Below are positions 45,271 through 57,278 of a DNA stretch of 64,000 bases, piece by piece; position 1 is the stretch's first letter, and each line of letters starts with the position of its first letter. Both the position numbers and the translations under genes were made by a program. Source of the stretch: Cylicocyclus nassatus (Eukaryota > Nematoda > Chromadorea > Rhabditida > Strongylidae). The stretch lies in assembly GCA_958299035.1 (NCBI GenBank), contig CATQJL010000223.1, positions 75,223,600 through 75,287,599 of the forward strand. Direction: 5' to 3'. A model generated the notes under the pieces. It saw only the letters and a list, made by a program, of their open reading frames with translations. It ran no database searches and was not told the origin of the DNA.

Positions 45271-46280
45271 GAAACGCTTGCTGAAAATTAGCATCCAAAA
45301 TATAAAATGCCAAGATTATGATGGTATTTATTTTGTGGTGAGACCCTTCCCAAATTCTGCAAAAAGCTCCAATGTATGTCAGTCTTTAAAAATCGAACCC
45401 ACTCTTATATTTAATCAATCTGTTAGGAGGCTGACATTTAGAAGCTAGTCACAATTTTTTTCTGTTTTTTTTTTTGTAAAATTCAGCTATTTGTAAACAT
45501 TAAAGACCTTCTGCCGTTACTGGGCTGTGCAAAGCAGTTAGTCCATACGTGGATTTTTTCGACATTGATGTAAACCTTTGTAATTCAAATTGTGTCTAGC
45601 TACCTGCGCTCTTTATAAAAGCTAAGACAGCACTGATTACTAATGACGAAGATTTGCACTGTTAAACTGCCCAAAGAGTCACGGCAAACATCACAAAAAC
45701 TGCATGGAACAGAGAGAAAATGCGAATGCAATGTTGAAAAGGTAATAAAATTTGAGTGAAGGATTAAATTGTTTAGCGATCAGCTAGTTTTGGTGATCGA
45801 AGAACCGACAAAACTTTTGCAACAACCTTCAATAAAGCAAAAGCTTGTCGGGTGGTTCGTAGCCTGATTAAGTTGACACTTTGTAAAAAAAACATTTCAA
45901 AATCTGCGGGGTTTTGGTTGTTTTTCGTGTGTGCACAACAAGCTACTCCATCATTTTTACTGAGTTCTGGCACCAATATATTAGATCGATTGTCGACAAA
46001 AGTTTTGTTAACTTTTGGAATAACTGCAAATTCCGTATGGTAAAGATAAGCACTGCAAAATGTATCAGATGCAAAAATTCTTCCTCTTTTAGCTATGATA
46101 ATAGTGTGACTGGTGATGAGAGTGTTGAGATAATCGTTGATTACAATCCTTCGTTCTCATTAAGTCCAACTTTTGCTACACTTTAGTTTTTTTTTGAGAC
46201 TTTTGGCACATTGATAAACAGCAGGTGGAGCAAGCTTCTCGCCTGCTAGAGCATTTGCTCTTTTTGCCATCATATATATA
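45271..46280. other. Unassigned non-coding stretch
   Basis: AT-rich. Overlapping frames at 45773-46186 have no recognised domain. It ends in a short TA run beside the MITE at 46281. Confidence 0.45.
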
Positions 46281-46334
46281 TAGGGTGTCCGTAAAGTATG
46301 TATACACTGTTTAATCGTTAATATCTTTCTTTCC

Positions 46335-49300
46335 TGCCAGAGTATACACTCTGGCAGGGCCTTCCAAGCTGTGAAGGAGTTCGACGTTTCCGGTTTCGGC
46401 CGGATGCCTAGCTAAGTGCCGGCCAGGCCAGATCCACGCCGTCTGGTTTTCAGGTCGCTGGGCAGTTCTCCCCGCTCCAAGCTCGGGGTCAGCGATCGCC
46501 CCGTGGAAATCAAGAGTTGGCCTAGTAAGTCTGCTCTTGTAGGGGAAAAATATCATTACTGTACCAGTTAGAAGAATAGAAAGAAACCTTGCACTCCAAT
46601 CCCGCCTACGGCGCCGGGTGGTAGCAAGACTGATGTCAGGGTCCTCAGGGCGCCTTTTGGATTGGACAAAAACGACACGTCTGCCCGGACGACACGCCAC
46701 GGAGACTGCCTCATGCTCTGCACCTACAACGCCAGGACAGTCTCCACAAACGCCGACCTCCATGCTCTTCTCGACGCTGCAGAGCACATCAAGTACCACA
46801 TCATCGCTCTGCAGGAAACGAAGTCCAGGAAGAAGGACGTGCGACAGATGAATGATGGGACGCTCATCATTCGTGGTGAGAAGGTTCCATCACGAAACGT
46901 GGGAGGCGTTGGCTTTGTCGTTCACCCATCTATCGTCCATCTTGTCGATTCGCACGAGATCCTATCACCCCGACTAGCCATCCTACGACTACGCCCTCCA
47001 CATCAGAAGACCATCAGCATCATCAACTGCTACTCTTCAACATCAGCAGCTGACGACTCAGAACTAGATGCTTACTACAAAGACGTGGAACAGGTCGTCC
47101 GCAACGAGAGGTCCTTCTACAAGTTCTGGGCGACTTCAACGCAAAGATCGGAATGCTACTAGAAGAGGAATATAGGATCGGAAAGTTTGGATATGGTATC
47201 CGGAACGAAAACGGCAACCGTCTCGCTGGGCTTCTCTCCGCCGCACGACTCTTCTATGGAAATTCCATCTTCATGAAGAAAGAACATCGCCGGTGGATTT
47301 GAGAACCGTTCAACGGAACGACTCATGCGGAAATCGACCACATTCTCACCAACCGAAGGTGGAGCTTGCTCAACGTCTCAGTAGTTCCGTCCTTCTGCAG
47401 TGGCTCCGATTACCGTCTTCTTCGAACGAAGATACGACTCAGTCGAAAGCTGGAAAAGAAAGTCTGTTACAGTCCCTCAAGAAGGAAGGAAATTTTTTAT
47501 GACGGTAACAGGCTGGAAGAGCTCATATCACGTCGTGACTGGCCCATCGAGGAGGACCCAACGTACGACTACGACCGGCTTCTAAAAGGATTGCGAGCCT
47601 GTGGAGAGTGCGCCTCAGTGACTTCTGAGAAGAACTTGGAACGTATTTCGAAGACCACCAAGGAATTGCTCGAAAGAAGAAGATTTCTGAAACAAGATCC
47701 GAATGCAACCCAACTCGAGCGACTGATAGCCAACGCCAGTTGCAGCACAGCTATGCAGGAGGATCTCAGGAAGTACAGGCAAGCTAGTATATTGGAAGCA
47801 GCCGAAGGAAGACGAAGTCTTAAGAAATGCCGAAGGGACCTCTGTGAATATCACGTACCGCTGGCTGCACTATTGAACGAAGACGGGACTCCGACTTCTT
47901 CCCGATACAAGATGGAATCTATCGCGAAGAACTTCTATACCAACCTCTTCCGCTCATCAACACCCGTGCAAATGCTGCTGTTACCACTGGAGAAGTACCA
48001 CCACGAATTCTACCTGCTGAAGTGCGTATCGCGATACAGACCATGAAGACGTCCACGGCTCCAGGACCAGATCATCTTTCCGTCGAACTTCTGCGAGCCG
48101 AAGGACACCGTCTACACGAGATTCTAGCGTCGCACCTGACATCTTACCTTTAGAAGGAGAGGATTCCCGACCAGTGGAGAACGTCAAGAACCGTCCTTCT
48201 TTTTAAGAAGGGTGAACGGGAAGATCTTCGAAATTACCGTCCAATATGCCCGCTGAGTTTACTGTACAAGCTTTTCACGAAGATTATCCTCGCTCGCATG
48301 TCAAGGACACTGGATGAAGCCCAACCCCAAGAACAAGCTGGATTTCGCAAAGGATTCAGCTGCATGGACCACATCCAGACCGTTTCGAGGGTCATAGAGG
48401 TCTGCCGGGAGTACCGAATGCCTCTCGTCCTAACCTTCGTCGACTACGAGAAAACCTTCGACAGCGTTGAAACCAACGCCATCCTGTCAGCGCTAGTCGA
48501 TCAAGGAGTGGACCCAGCTTACGTGAGGACGTTAGCCGACTGTTACAAGAACTGTACAACGACGATGCAGCTATTCCATCGCCCCCTGACCATCCCAATT
48601 GGGAAGGGGGTTCGACAAGGCGACACAATTTCGCCGAAGCTGTTCACCGCGGCCTTGCAGTGGGTGATGAAGTTACTAGACTGGGAAGAGAGAGGCATAA
48701 GAGTTGATGGGAGATTCCTATCCAACCTTCGTTTTGCGGATGACATCGTCCTTTTCTCGAGCAGTATCACTGAAGCAGAGGCGATGCTGAAGGAACTAAA
48801 CGAAGTAGGGAAGAAGATCTGACTGCGAATAAATTGGAAGAAGACTCAGTTCATAAGAACGCCCTTTGCGAAGATGCAGAAATGGTGGAAGGCACCCCTA
48901 TCATGGAGACGTCTTCTTACGTGTATCTCGGACGTTCGATAAACATGGAGAACGACTAAAGGGAAGAACTTAACAGGAGAAGAAGAGCAGCCTGGGCCGC
49001 CTTCGGGCCTCTGAAGGAAGCCACAGACCAACTGACGAACCCGGAGCTTCGTGCCCACCTGTTCGACTCAACTGTTCTCCCAGCGCTCTGCTACGAAGGT
49101 GAGACTTGGGCCGACACCGTAGCCACGTCGAAAGCTTCAAGGACCACCCACAGAGCGCTCGAGCGCAGTCTTCTGAAGATGACCCGACACAAGCAACATC
49201 TAGTCGGACTTCGCAGCACGGATATGAGAAGAATGTCCCGTCTTCGTGACCCAGCGGAATACGTTGCGAAAGCGAAACACCGATGGGCCGGTCACATAAT

Positions 49301-49592
49301 GAGAAGAACGGACGATAGATGGACACTAAGAACATCTGAGTGGATTCCTCGCGAAGCCAAACGTCCTCGAGGAAGACCACCGAGAGATGGGCAGACATGT
49401 TCGTGGAACGGATGGACCAGCTGAGAAATCAGCTGGATACGATTCTCGCCCCTGGAACTCGTGGACGCAGCCACCGACGACGACCAAGAAGATCGTGGAT
49501 GTCCGAAGCGAGGGACAGGGATCAATGGCAACTTCTGTACTGGGGCCCGCACGTCACGTGAGGACGGGCCATCTAAGTATCTAAGTAAGTAG
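46335..49592 (+). mobile_element. Complete RTE-type non-LTR retrotransposon
   Basis: The 3258-bp insert is bordered by the exact 13-bp duplication tatctttctttcc (46322-46334 and 49593-49605). It opens with the palindrome tgccagagtatacactctgg, contains one endonuclease-RT frame, and ends in a short atctaagtatctaagtaagt tail instead of poly-A, as RTE elements do. The length is typical of full-length RTEs. Confidence 0.9.
46662..49561 (+). pseudogene. RTE endonuclease-reverse transcriptase ORF, inactivated
   Basis: The AP-endonuclease domain shows [15 protein letters not shown] and [10 protein letters not shown]. After a frameshift at about 47122 it continues with GDFNAKIG and AEIDHILTN, then SDYR where the catalytic SDH is usual. 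A TGA interrupts at about 47300. A second frameshift is near 47967, and a TAG sits in frame at about 48151. The RT palm keeps FVDYEKTFDS (motif A), RQGDTISPKLF and RFADDIVLF (motif C). A TGA follows at about 48821, and at least one further frameshift comes before the arginine-rich C-terminus ending at 49561. The protein would copy RTE RNA at a nicked target. At least three stops and several frameshifts make it inactive. Confidence 0.9.
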
Positions 49593-50231
49593 TATCTTTC
49601 TTTCCAACAAATCTTTTGCCTTGCTTCAGGTACCATTTTGTAGAGCTGGCTTCAACTTAGATTTACATATGGGGCGAATCACCGATCGCTCTTCATTACT
49701 GTAGGATTACGGTAGAAACTTGTAACATATGATGTCAATGTGGGAAAAAGCTGCCGTTTCAAAATTTTTCAAAAAAATGTGATAACTTGTGTAATAGAAC
49801 TTTTATGGACACTGAGTTCAATACTCAACTATTCACAAGATTGTGAAGCTTTCTAAACGGTGTAACCGCACTTTTGAGGAACATTGAAAAAATGGCCGCT
49901 ACCTTTTACCTGACATAACTCTTCAATGAAGCATCATAATAAGTTGGGAACTTTACATTTAAATTCAGCAACTCTAACTAGCCTAGTGTAAATGTTTTCA
50001 GGCTGTTCTGTTTCCTTCCTGAGGCAAAATATGGCCTCTCATTGCTCAAAACCCTCTTTGAAGTTTCCACCGTAATCCTACAGTAATGAAGAGAGATGGG
50101 TGACTCTTTCTATACTGTAAATCTAAGTTGAAGCCAGCTCTACAAAATGATACCTGAAGCAATGCAAATGACTTGTTGGGAAGGAAGATATTAATGACCA
50201 AACAGTGTATACATACTTTACGGACACCCTG

Positions 50232-50595
50232 TATATATAGAATTGAATGCCTGTCTGTATGTATATCTGTAGGTATGTTCCGAATAAAAAATTTCATTTC
50301 TCAACCGATTCGGACCAAACTTGGCATGCACACACTTCGGGGCGGGGCGGGTGTCATAGGCCACCTTTCGTCACCGATCGATATCGATTTTATCAATTTT
50401 TATCGATTTTTTGCAAAGTTTAACCTACGAGGCTGGGAGTTGGCACAGGGAGGTAATCGAGCAGGCTGATTTCTAAAACAGCGGGAATAGGGAAATGGCA
50501 TGTAGCGTGGTCACAGGGAAAGGCTGTACAAAGATACAGATGAGAGTTTACCATAGTGTTCGACAGGGCCGTGTGGAGCTGGGCAAGCCAGCTAG
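50232..50595 (+). mobile_element. Helitron-like non-autonomous element
   Basis: The 3' end has the hairpin agctgg-gcaag-ccagct and finishes CTAG followed by T (50592-50595). The 5' part (tatatatagaattgaatgcc, then tgtctgtatgt) resembles the start of the copy at 59843, but lacks a clean A/TC and merges with the neighbouring MITE end. The interior shares ccgattcggaccaaacttgg and atcgatatcgattttatc with that copy. Confidence 0.7.
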
Positions 50596-51189
50596 TTTTT
50601 TTTAATAATTGAGCCTTGGGAAAATCGCATTGTTTGCATCAAACACTGCAAAATCTCAAGGATGTGAGATTTCAACACTGATAATATTACTGACCTCAAG
50701 TAAACGAGCGTATTTCGCTTTGAAATATAGAGATTCAAAACCTTAAGGTACTTTAGTGCATCTTTGAAAATAGGAAATACAGTAGTCTTTCCCATAAATT
50801 TAGTGTCTTTCCAAGACAGAGAAAGGTTAGAGAAATTCTAGAAGACACAAACGGAGCTACAAAACGTTGCTCAGGTTGACAAAAGGATTGTTCTATCTGC
50901 TGACAATCAAGATTTTCCCCAAATGTCTCAGCTAAATATTTCGAAATTTAGCAAAAATTAGACATGGTGATAACGAAGGATTGTAGATTTAGCAGTTATC
51001 TCAGCAACCTACCTCTCAAGAAATTACAGTGCGGCAGCTGAAAAAGAAATACTGCGATAGGTTACAGCTTGAAAAGTCTGCTCTTTACTGGACGGAATTA
51101 GCGGGTTATTTCGATTATCTGACAAAACTTTTAAACTTACCTTACAAATGCATTTTTAGCAAAGGCTATCAGGGACTCTCACTGTTCAG
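50596..51189. other. Unassigned non-coding stretch
   Basis: No gene was recognised. Small frames on both strands lack motifs. Confidence 0.45.
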
Positions 51190-52057
51190 CGATTCTAGTA
51201 GTGAAGCCTCTTACAATCGTCGGCCGCCTCAACGTGGCATGAGGGGTAAGGCTGGTGTCGAACTTCGATGCACAGCCGAGCGTATACCCTGGCAAGGCCT
51301 CCCAAGCTATGAAGGAGTTCGACGTTTCCGGTTTCGCCTAACTAAGAGCCTACCAGACCAGATCCTCCTCCGCCTGGTTTCCCGGTCGCTAGGCGGCTCC
51401 CTTCGCTCCACACCCGGGCCAGCGATCGCTCCTTGGAAAACAAGAGTAGACTTAATAAGTCTGCTCTTGTAAGGAAAAACTTCATTTACACCGTCAGCAA
51501 GAAGAAGTGTAATAAACTGTTTACCAAATCCCGCCTAGGCGCCGGGTGGTAGCAAGACCGATGTCAGGGTCCTCGGGGCCTTTTTTTGGATTGGACAAAA
51601 ACGACACGTCTGCCCGGACGACACGCCACGGAGACTGCCTCATGCTCTGCACCTACAACGCCAGGACAGTCTCCACAAACGCCGATTTCCACGCTCTTCT
51701 CGACGCTGCAGAACACAGCAAATACCTCGCCCAGGGTCCGGCACAGATTGTATGGAAACGAGCTCGATTTCGTTTTTGGGGCGAGAAAGCAGAGGGGGTT
51801 TCGTTTTCGTGGCCGAAAAGACGCAAAAAATTGCGACGTTTTTTTAGTCGGCGTTTCGTTTTTTAAGGTTTTTTCACAGATATGGTTTGAGGTCAAACGG
51901 GACTTCGTAATTTTGGCGAACGTCAAGGGGGACTTCGTTTTCAGAAAGCCGAGAAACGGACTCATGCCGGGCCCTGACCTCGCCGCTCTGCAGAAAGGGA
52001 GCAGGAAGAAGTGCGTGCGAAAGATAAGTGAGGGGCCCTCATCATTCTTTATGAAAG
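51190..52057 (+). mobile_element. 5' fragment of a second RTE
   Basis: From about 51281 the sequence parallels 46350-46860 of the complete RTE: the 5' leader, then the frame start [16 protein letters not shown] (in a frame from 51546) and [18 protein letters not shown]. Extra leader sequence upstream (about 51190-51280) is absent from the first copy. The 3' part after about 52057 is missing, and a 245-bp MITE sits at 51732. Confidence 0.75.
51732..51976. mobile_element. hAT-type MITE with 8-bp TSD
   Basis: The ends cagggtccggcacagattg and the reverse complement of cagggcccggcatgagtccg enclose 245 bp. The duplication acctcgcc is exact (51724-51731 and 51977-51984). Termini match those of the 5.5-kb L21-bearing element at 19447. 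The complete RTE offers the related empty site. Confidence 0.9.
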
Positions 52058-52172
52058 CTCCTGGTTGATTTGTTCAGCAGAGTCCAATATTGCTACAAAT
52101 ATTTATTCCGCAGTGTAGAAACTGACGTTTCAAAATCATTTTCTTTGAAGTCGAAAAGTTGAAGACACGTAA

Positions 52173-52321
52173 GGTAGGTGCCAGAGTAGACGAATATTTT
52201 GTTCAGGTTGGGGTCCCGCACAGAATGGACGTCACTCATCATGCTGGCCTCAATCCAAGTGACGTCACTTCTGCGCGAGACCCCAACTTGAACAAAATAT
52301 GCGCTTACTCTGTCACCTACC
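52173..52321. mobile_element. 149-bp MITE flanked by TAA
   Basis: The ends ggtaggtgccagagtagacg and the inverse of ggtaggtgacagagtaagcg lie between TAA at 52170-52172 and 52322-52324. The element is almost wholly palindromic (ttgttcaagttggggtc inner arms). Confidence 0.8.
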
Positions 52322-52526
52322 TAAGTGAAGTATCAAATATCTTGTCGACCACAGAAAAAGCCCAATCCCCTACGAAAACAACAGTATCAACCAAAACGCA
52401 AGATTAAGCCAGGACTCACCCAACAGATAATAGATTTGGTAAGTGCAGACCACTTATGCTAAAATCTGTACTGCATTCCTTTTATACTTATCTACTAGCG
52501 ACCCGGTCCTGACCTGACCTCATTGT

Positions 52527-53152
52527 TCAAAAGTCACAAAGGCTCTGATATGGTGATAGCTTGTTGTCTTTGGCTACATTCGAGAGAGGGCTTCTTGTTA
52601 ATTTTGAATTTTGGGCAGCTTTAAGTGCCTTGCGCGCTGAGATCTCGGGTTCACACGCGGGGATTCGAACCTGTACGTTTCCCCCCGCGTCGTCATGGCT
52701 AAGCCTGCGATGGCTTAACGGAGTAGCTACATTGTCCTTGCAAAGACCATCTAGGTATTCCTTGATGCGCTTGCATAGGGGACAGCCCCCCCTCGCCGAT
52801 ATACGTATTTCCACATGCTGTACGCGTGATACATAGACAATACCTGACACTTGCAAGTCTCCCTTTTTGTCAAACGGACGAATACACAATTAGGAGTTGC
52901 ACAGAAACAATTTCACTCGCGAATTCTTACAAGGTTTGCCGGAGGAATGTCGATGATTTTTACACTGTCGTTGAGGAGGTTCGCCTGATGGAGCATCCTG
53001 CGAACAGCCCTACTAAACTCTTCTGAGATTATGATGGACAAAATGGGATTTTCAGTTTCTGATTTAAGCGGACGATGGACCCGTATCTGTGGGAGCGATG
53101 AGTTTCTATGCTGTACACATTGGATCTTGCTACGGACGGATAAGGCTTGCAT
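52527..53152 (-). pseudogene. GIY-YIG endonuclease and linker of the fourth PLE
   Basis: The linker frame (53152-52913) shows EEFSRAVRRMLHQANLLND and DIPPANL, typical of the PLE region before the nuclease. The nuclease frame (52889-52527) starts near GIVYVSRVQH, but the YIG element has become EIRISARGG, then CKRIKEYLDGL and SHRRLSHDD follow. The catalytic YIG is lost and the linker and nuclease are out of frame, so it is a pseudogene. Confidence 0.7.
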
Positions 53153-53303
53153 GCTAATACTGGGGCTTCCACCTTGGATATGAAATAATCGCTAAGTCGG
53201 CGCTAGTCTTTGTCCCATAGTTAGACTTTTTGTACAAACTTCGTAGTTCGTATGGTGTTTTCTCCTTCAGAGTGTGCAAACTCATCACATCCATGTAGTT
53301 TTA

Positions 53304-54567
53304 TTAGGTTGGAAACTAAGTTTTGCAGCTCATTCAATAACTTTCCTCTCACTTGATGTGGCGCATTCAAATTTTTGCTGGCTATGACGTAAGCTACATG
53401 CACAGCTGCTGTTCTACAAATTTCGACGCCGCACTGAGGGTTACGTTAGTTATATGGTATAAAGAGAAAAATTATAAAATGCGATAGATTTGGCCGAAAT
53501 TTGGCATAGGGGGTTATCCGACATTCTGGTCCCAAAAACGATACTGAAGTTGTTGATAAGGGTTTTTTGTAAGATTATGCAGGTGTACGATATAGATCTC
53601 ATACTAAACAAGGAAAAAAGCTCTTTTAACAAATGATTTTGATATTCGTGCTCAGCAGGTTAAAAAACCAATATTTGAAGGCTCGGGAATTTTTGTAATT
53701 TTGACTCCTTAGTCATTGACGGTTACCCCAGCAGCTTTGCGTACAGCGACTCGTTTGCATTTGTGAGGGCGCTAAATCATAACTTGTTCCTAAATTTCAT
53801 TTCTTTCTTGGTAAGCCAAATGAGTCAACCTCTACAAACAATTCGTACAAGCTCCGAATTGTTGCGCATGGTCTAGACCGCTAACAGCTTCATTTTGGCT
53901 TATAACCCCAAAAATTTCCAAAAACCAATTGTTTCGAAAAATGCGTGGAAATTTTCTAATTCGTTTTTAAGACTCAAACAGTTCTGGGGAACTTCAGCTA
54001 ACATTACGCTCAACAAACTGCCAAAGTTTGAGTGCCCCATATCCAAGAAGAACTAACAAGGGAAGCGTGTGTAGCCGAAGTGGCCTTTCCAGATGATACC
54101 CCTACTGTTATGAAGAGCATTAATCGGTGATTTCAAACCTGCCTTCCAAATCTGCCAAGTTCTTCTGGAACGCCGAGTTATGGGCGTTATTCAGGTCAAA
54201 AAACTGAACGCAAAACTGGAACGAAATTGCCCATATTTGCTTAAATGGCCCAGTGTCAAGTATCAGAGCCCTTTGTGCAATGAATAAATTTTATCTAATA
54301 TCCTAACACTTAACTTTGCATTATCTGAGCGCTGTAAAGATTGCAATAATCAATTTTACTTTAATTACATTCACTACATTCATTTTTCGTTCCAAAAAAC
54401 GGTCATAACTCGGCGTCCAGAGCCGCTTGACAAATTTGAAAGTCAGATTTGAAATTAGCGTGCAATACTCTTCATAGCAGCATGCATCTTATCTGAAAAG
54501 GCCACTTCGACTAAACGGTTTCCTTCTAAGCTATGAAAGCAGTTGCAAAACTTAGTTTTCAGCCTAA
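53304..54567. mobile_element. Mariner-like element, TTAGGTTGGAAACTAAG family
   Basis: TA flanks it (53302-53303 and 54568-54569). The ends are ttaggttggaaactaagttt and the inverse ending ttttcagcctaa. It is the same family as 20701-21511, which lacks the palindromic insert found here (about 54053-54530). No transposase is present. Confidence 0.85.
54053..54530. mobile_element. Palindromic element, AAGGGAAGCGTGT family (second copy)
   Basis: The left arm (ctaacaagggaagcgtgtgt) and right arm (the reverse complement, worn to acggtttccttctaag) enclose inner blocks cgccgagttatgggcg and cataactcggcgtcc. The related mariner at 20701 shows the site without it. Confidence 0.75.
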
Positions 54568-54802
54568 TATAATAATACCATCGTTTGATTCCCAAATTTG
54601 AGGTGCGCTCGTGTCCAACCGCTCAAGACCTGCTGCATTTCAATTCATTTTATTGCTCATATTGTGGTCCAACTCACTATAAACTTGCGTTGACCGAATT
54701 GTGAAGGTACCCATTAATGCAAAGAAAAGAACTTCGCTTTGCTTGCGATATTACTATGCTTGAACAATAGGGATTTACTCGCACGCTTGCACAGCTCTTC
54801 TA

Positions 54803-55672
54803 TTAGGGTGAACGGTAAAAAATGGGACAGCTTGATTTTTATTACATTTTGAAATTTTTTGTTCTCACCAACAACTAGCAGGCTGCAACTCAAACGTCGC
54901 TTACATAACCGACCTTCGCCTATTATTCTGGTTACGCGTTACCGCTCCTCTCTCATATCCGTACGCGTGGCGTCCTGAAGAACTCCGACAGGGTTTTTGG
55001 AACAATTCTCAATCTTGCGCTGCTATACCGTAAAGTCGTAAAGCAATTGACATACCATTCGAAAGAGCTTTTCATGCACTTTCAAACGATATGTTAAATG
55101 CCTAAAATTTCTTTTCAATTTTAGCAAAAAAGCGAAAAAACCTGAAAAATAGCTAATTTTGGCGCAATAAAAAACAAAAAAATTATGTTTTGCCCTATAT
55201 TTTCCGAAAATAGATAAAATCTGAGACAAGCTGCACATGGATGGATAGAGCGTAAAAAGCTCTATCAGATGACACATAGAAAACATGCGTTCACTTGGAA
55301 GGAATTGAATAAGGCGTATCTTCGTTCTCGAAGCTGCTAATGGCCATATCTCCTGACTTTGGAAGTTGAGGCCACTAAGCCGTCGTGGGTTTGGTGATCG
55401 TCCCACCACCCACTTCAGCAGTGGTACTTTGGGTGGTCTCACATGTTTCACCGCGCAGATACTGCTCAAAGTTCATAATTTGTCGAAGTGATTAACTCTG
55501 CATTTCAGCAAGTGTAAAAATTATTAATTATGTAAATGACCTTATATAGATATAATCTGAAAGAGAATAACATATTCTAACATCTATCAAAATTGGAATG
55601 TCTAATCACTTCTCTTTCTTGAGAAACCACCAGTTATTTCGTAAGTGTCCCATTTTTTACCGTTCACCCTAA
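54803..55672. mobile_element. TIR element, TTAGGGTGAACGGTAAAAAATG ends
   Basis: TA flanks it (54801-54802 and 55673-55674). The 26-bp ends are exact or nearly exact inverses (ttagggtgaacggtaaaaaa). The 870-bp interior includes a 148-codon minus-strand frame (55023-55469) without a transposase motif. Confidence 0.85.
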
Positions 55673-55674
55673 TA

Positions 55675-56301
55675 TTAGCATTTACACCATAAACAACAAT
55701 AAAGGCCTACAAGTACTCGTGACAAAAGGATTTATGTGAACTGAACTGGCTATAAAAGCCGGCTCAGCTCTCTTAGAGGATAAAACAAGGAGGTGTAGGA
55801 GCTCAACGCGAACGAAGCAAGGAGATTGCGATGGATATAGTACATGCGAGAAATATACAGATTTCCTAAAAATTTCAGTAACCAAGTTAACGAAAGCCTT
55901 CGACAAGATGCCACCGACGAAGCAGAGGATCGAAGACAAGTACGTAAAGAACGTACAGGGAACGATAATGAAGTGCATGCGCACGGGTCCCAATTGAAAG
56001 TGGCAGACTGACATCACAGGAAGCACGCACAAACTGGGACTGACGCTGTAAGCTCTCGAGCCGTCAGCAAACATCCAGTTATACCCATACCTACATTCAC
56101 GGAAAAAATGGAAATTGGGCAACTTTTGGGCTTTGTTGAAGCTAATGTACATGTACACGACCACGAGCTAAGGGACCAAATTTAACCATCTGCTTTCTTC
56201 TTTGAATGGAGAGGCAAAGCAAGTAATAACTCGGTTCTTCGTTTCGGCGAATAACTACGAAAATGCCATTTAGCGCTTCGCCAAACGATACGGAGATAAA
56301 A
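55675..56301. other. Unassigned stretch
   Basis: A 160-codon minus-strand frame (55682-56164) has no recognised motif. In plus orientation a short stretch near 55900 (atgccaccgacgaagcagag) looks codon-like, but I could not place it. Confidence 0.4.
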
Positions 56302-56303
56302 TA

Positions 56304-57276
56304 CAGGGTGTACGTAAAGTATGTATACACTGTTTGATAGTTGATATCTCTTTTCCCAAAAAGTCTTTTGCCTTGCTTCAGGTATCATTTTGTAGAGCTG
56401 GCTTTAACTTAGATTTACAGTATAGAAAGAGTCACCCATCTCTCTTCATTACTGTAGGATTACGGTGGAAACTTCAAAGAGGGTTTTGAGCCATGAAAGG
56501 CCATATTTTGCCTCAGAAAGGAAACAAAACGGTCTGAAAGACTTTTACACTAGGCTAATTAGAGTTGCTGATTCTAATTGTAAAGTTCCAACTTATTATG
56601 ATGCTTCATATGCCAGGTAAGAGGTAGCTGCCATTTTTTCAATGTTCTTAAAAAGTGCGGTTACACCGTTTAGATCGCAATCTTGTGAATAGTTGAGTAT
56701 TGAACTCAGCGTCCATAAAAATCCTATCACATTTTCACATTTTTTTAAAAATTTTACGGCAGCTTTTTCCACAACCATGTGTTCCAAGTTTCTACCGTAA
56801 TCCTACAGTAATGAAGAGAGATGGGTGATTCGTTCTATACTGCAAATCTAAGTTGAAGCCAGCTCTACAAAATGGTACCTGAAGCAAGGCAAAAGACTTT
56901 TTGGGAAAAGAGATATCAATGAAACAGCAGTGGCGTACCGAGGCCCCCCCCCGAGAATGGGTCGCGAAATTTTTGAAAGTTACTTATATGGGTTATAAAA
57001 ATTTGCAAGTGACTTGTTTATACTTGTAAATAATTAAAATAATTTTTAAAAATTTTCAAAAATTTACATTAGTCTTGTAAAAAAAATTTTTTCGGGGGCG
57101 TGGCTGACGGGGTTGGGGATCCTCGAAAATTTTGAGAAGCACCCTTAAAATTCTTTCGGAGTGCGTGGCTAACGCCACGCACCTTCATTCGAAAAAATTT
57201 TTTGTCGCCTCCCCCCGAGCGGAAATCCTGGATACGCCACTGTCAAATAGTGTATACCTACTTTACGGACACCCTA
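56304..57276. mobile_element. TA MITE, third copy, split by a hAT-type MITE
   Basis: The left end cagggtgtacgtaaagtatg follows TA (56302-56303). The right end (inverse of tagggtgtccgtaaagta) precedes TA (57277-57278). The arms share the gagctggctt(t/c)aacttag and ctgtaggattacggtggaaa blocks with 46281 and 5523. A 315-bp insert is at 56928. Confidence 0.85.
56928..57242. mobile_element. hAT-type MITE, CAGTGGCGTA family
   Basis: The ends cagtggcgtaccg and ggatacgccactg are flanked by tgaaacag (56920-56927) and tcaaatag (57243-57250), a diverged 8-bp duplication. The interior has a C-run, an AT-rich half and gggggcgtggctgac. Relatives are at 59512-59763 and, truncated, at 11165. Confidence 0.85.
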
Positions 57277-57278
57277 TA

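Larger units (their letters stand above)
46281..50231. mobile_element. TA MITE (CAGGGTGTCCGTAAAGTATG family) split by an RTE
   Basis: The left end tagggtgtccgtaaagtatg and the right end (reverse complement of cagggtgtccgtaaagtatg) lie between TA dinucleotides (46279-46280 and 50232-50233). Without the RTE and one 13-bp repeat, it would be about 680 bp with ~170-bp arms, like 5523-6200 and 56304-57276. The inner arm block gagctggcttcaacttagat is shared by all three, although the outer 60 bp of the 5523 copy differ. Confidence 0.85.
52060..53301 (-). mobile_element. PLE fragment (fourth), minus strand
   Basis: Read leftward: TMGQRLAP and a KVEAPVLACKP block (about 53230-53150, RT palm), linker (53152-52913), GIY-YIG (52889-52527), a TAA-flanked MITE (52173-52321), and a 3' terminal repeat with a gaaacgtcagtttctacac block and aataaa (about 52135-52075). 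The upstream part is cut off by the mariner-like element at 53304. Confidence 0.75.

Noticed and set aside
55023..55469. 148-codon minus-strand frame as a transposase
   Set aside because: No DDE/D spacing or HTH text, and it lies inside a TIR element as a chance frame.
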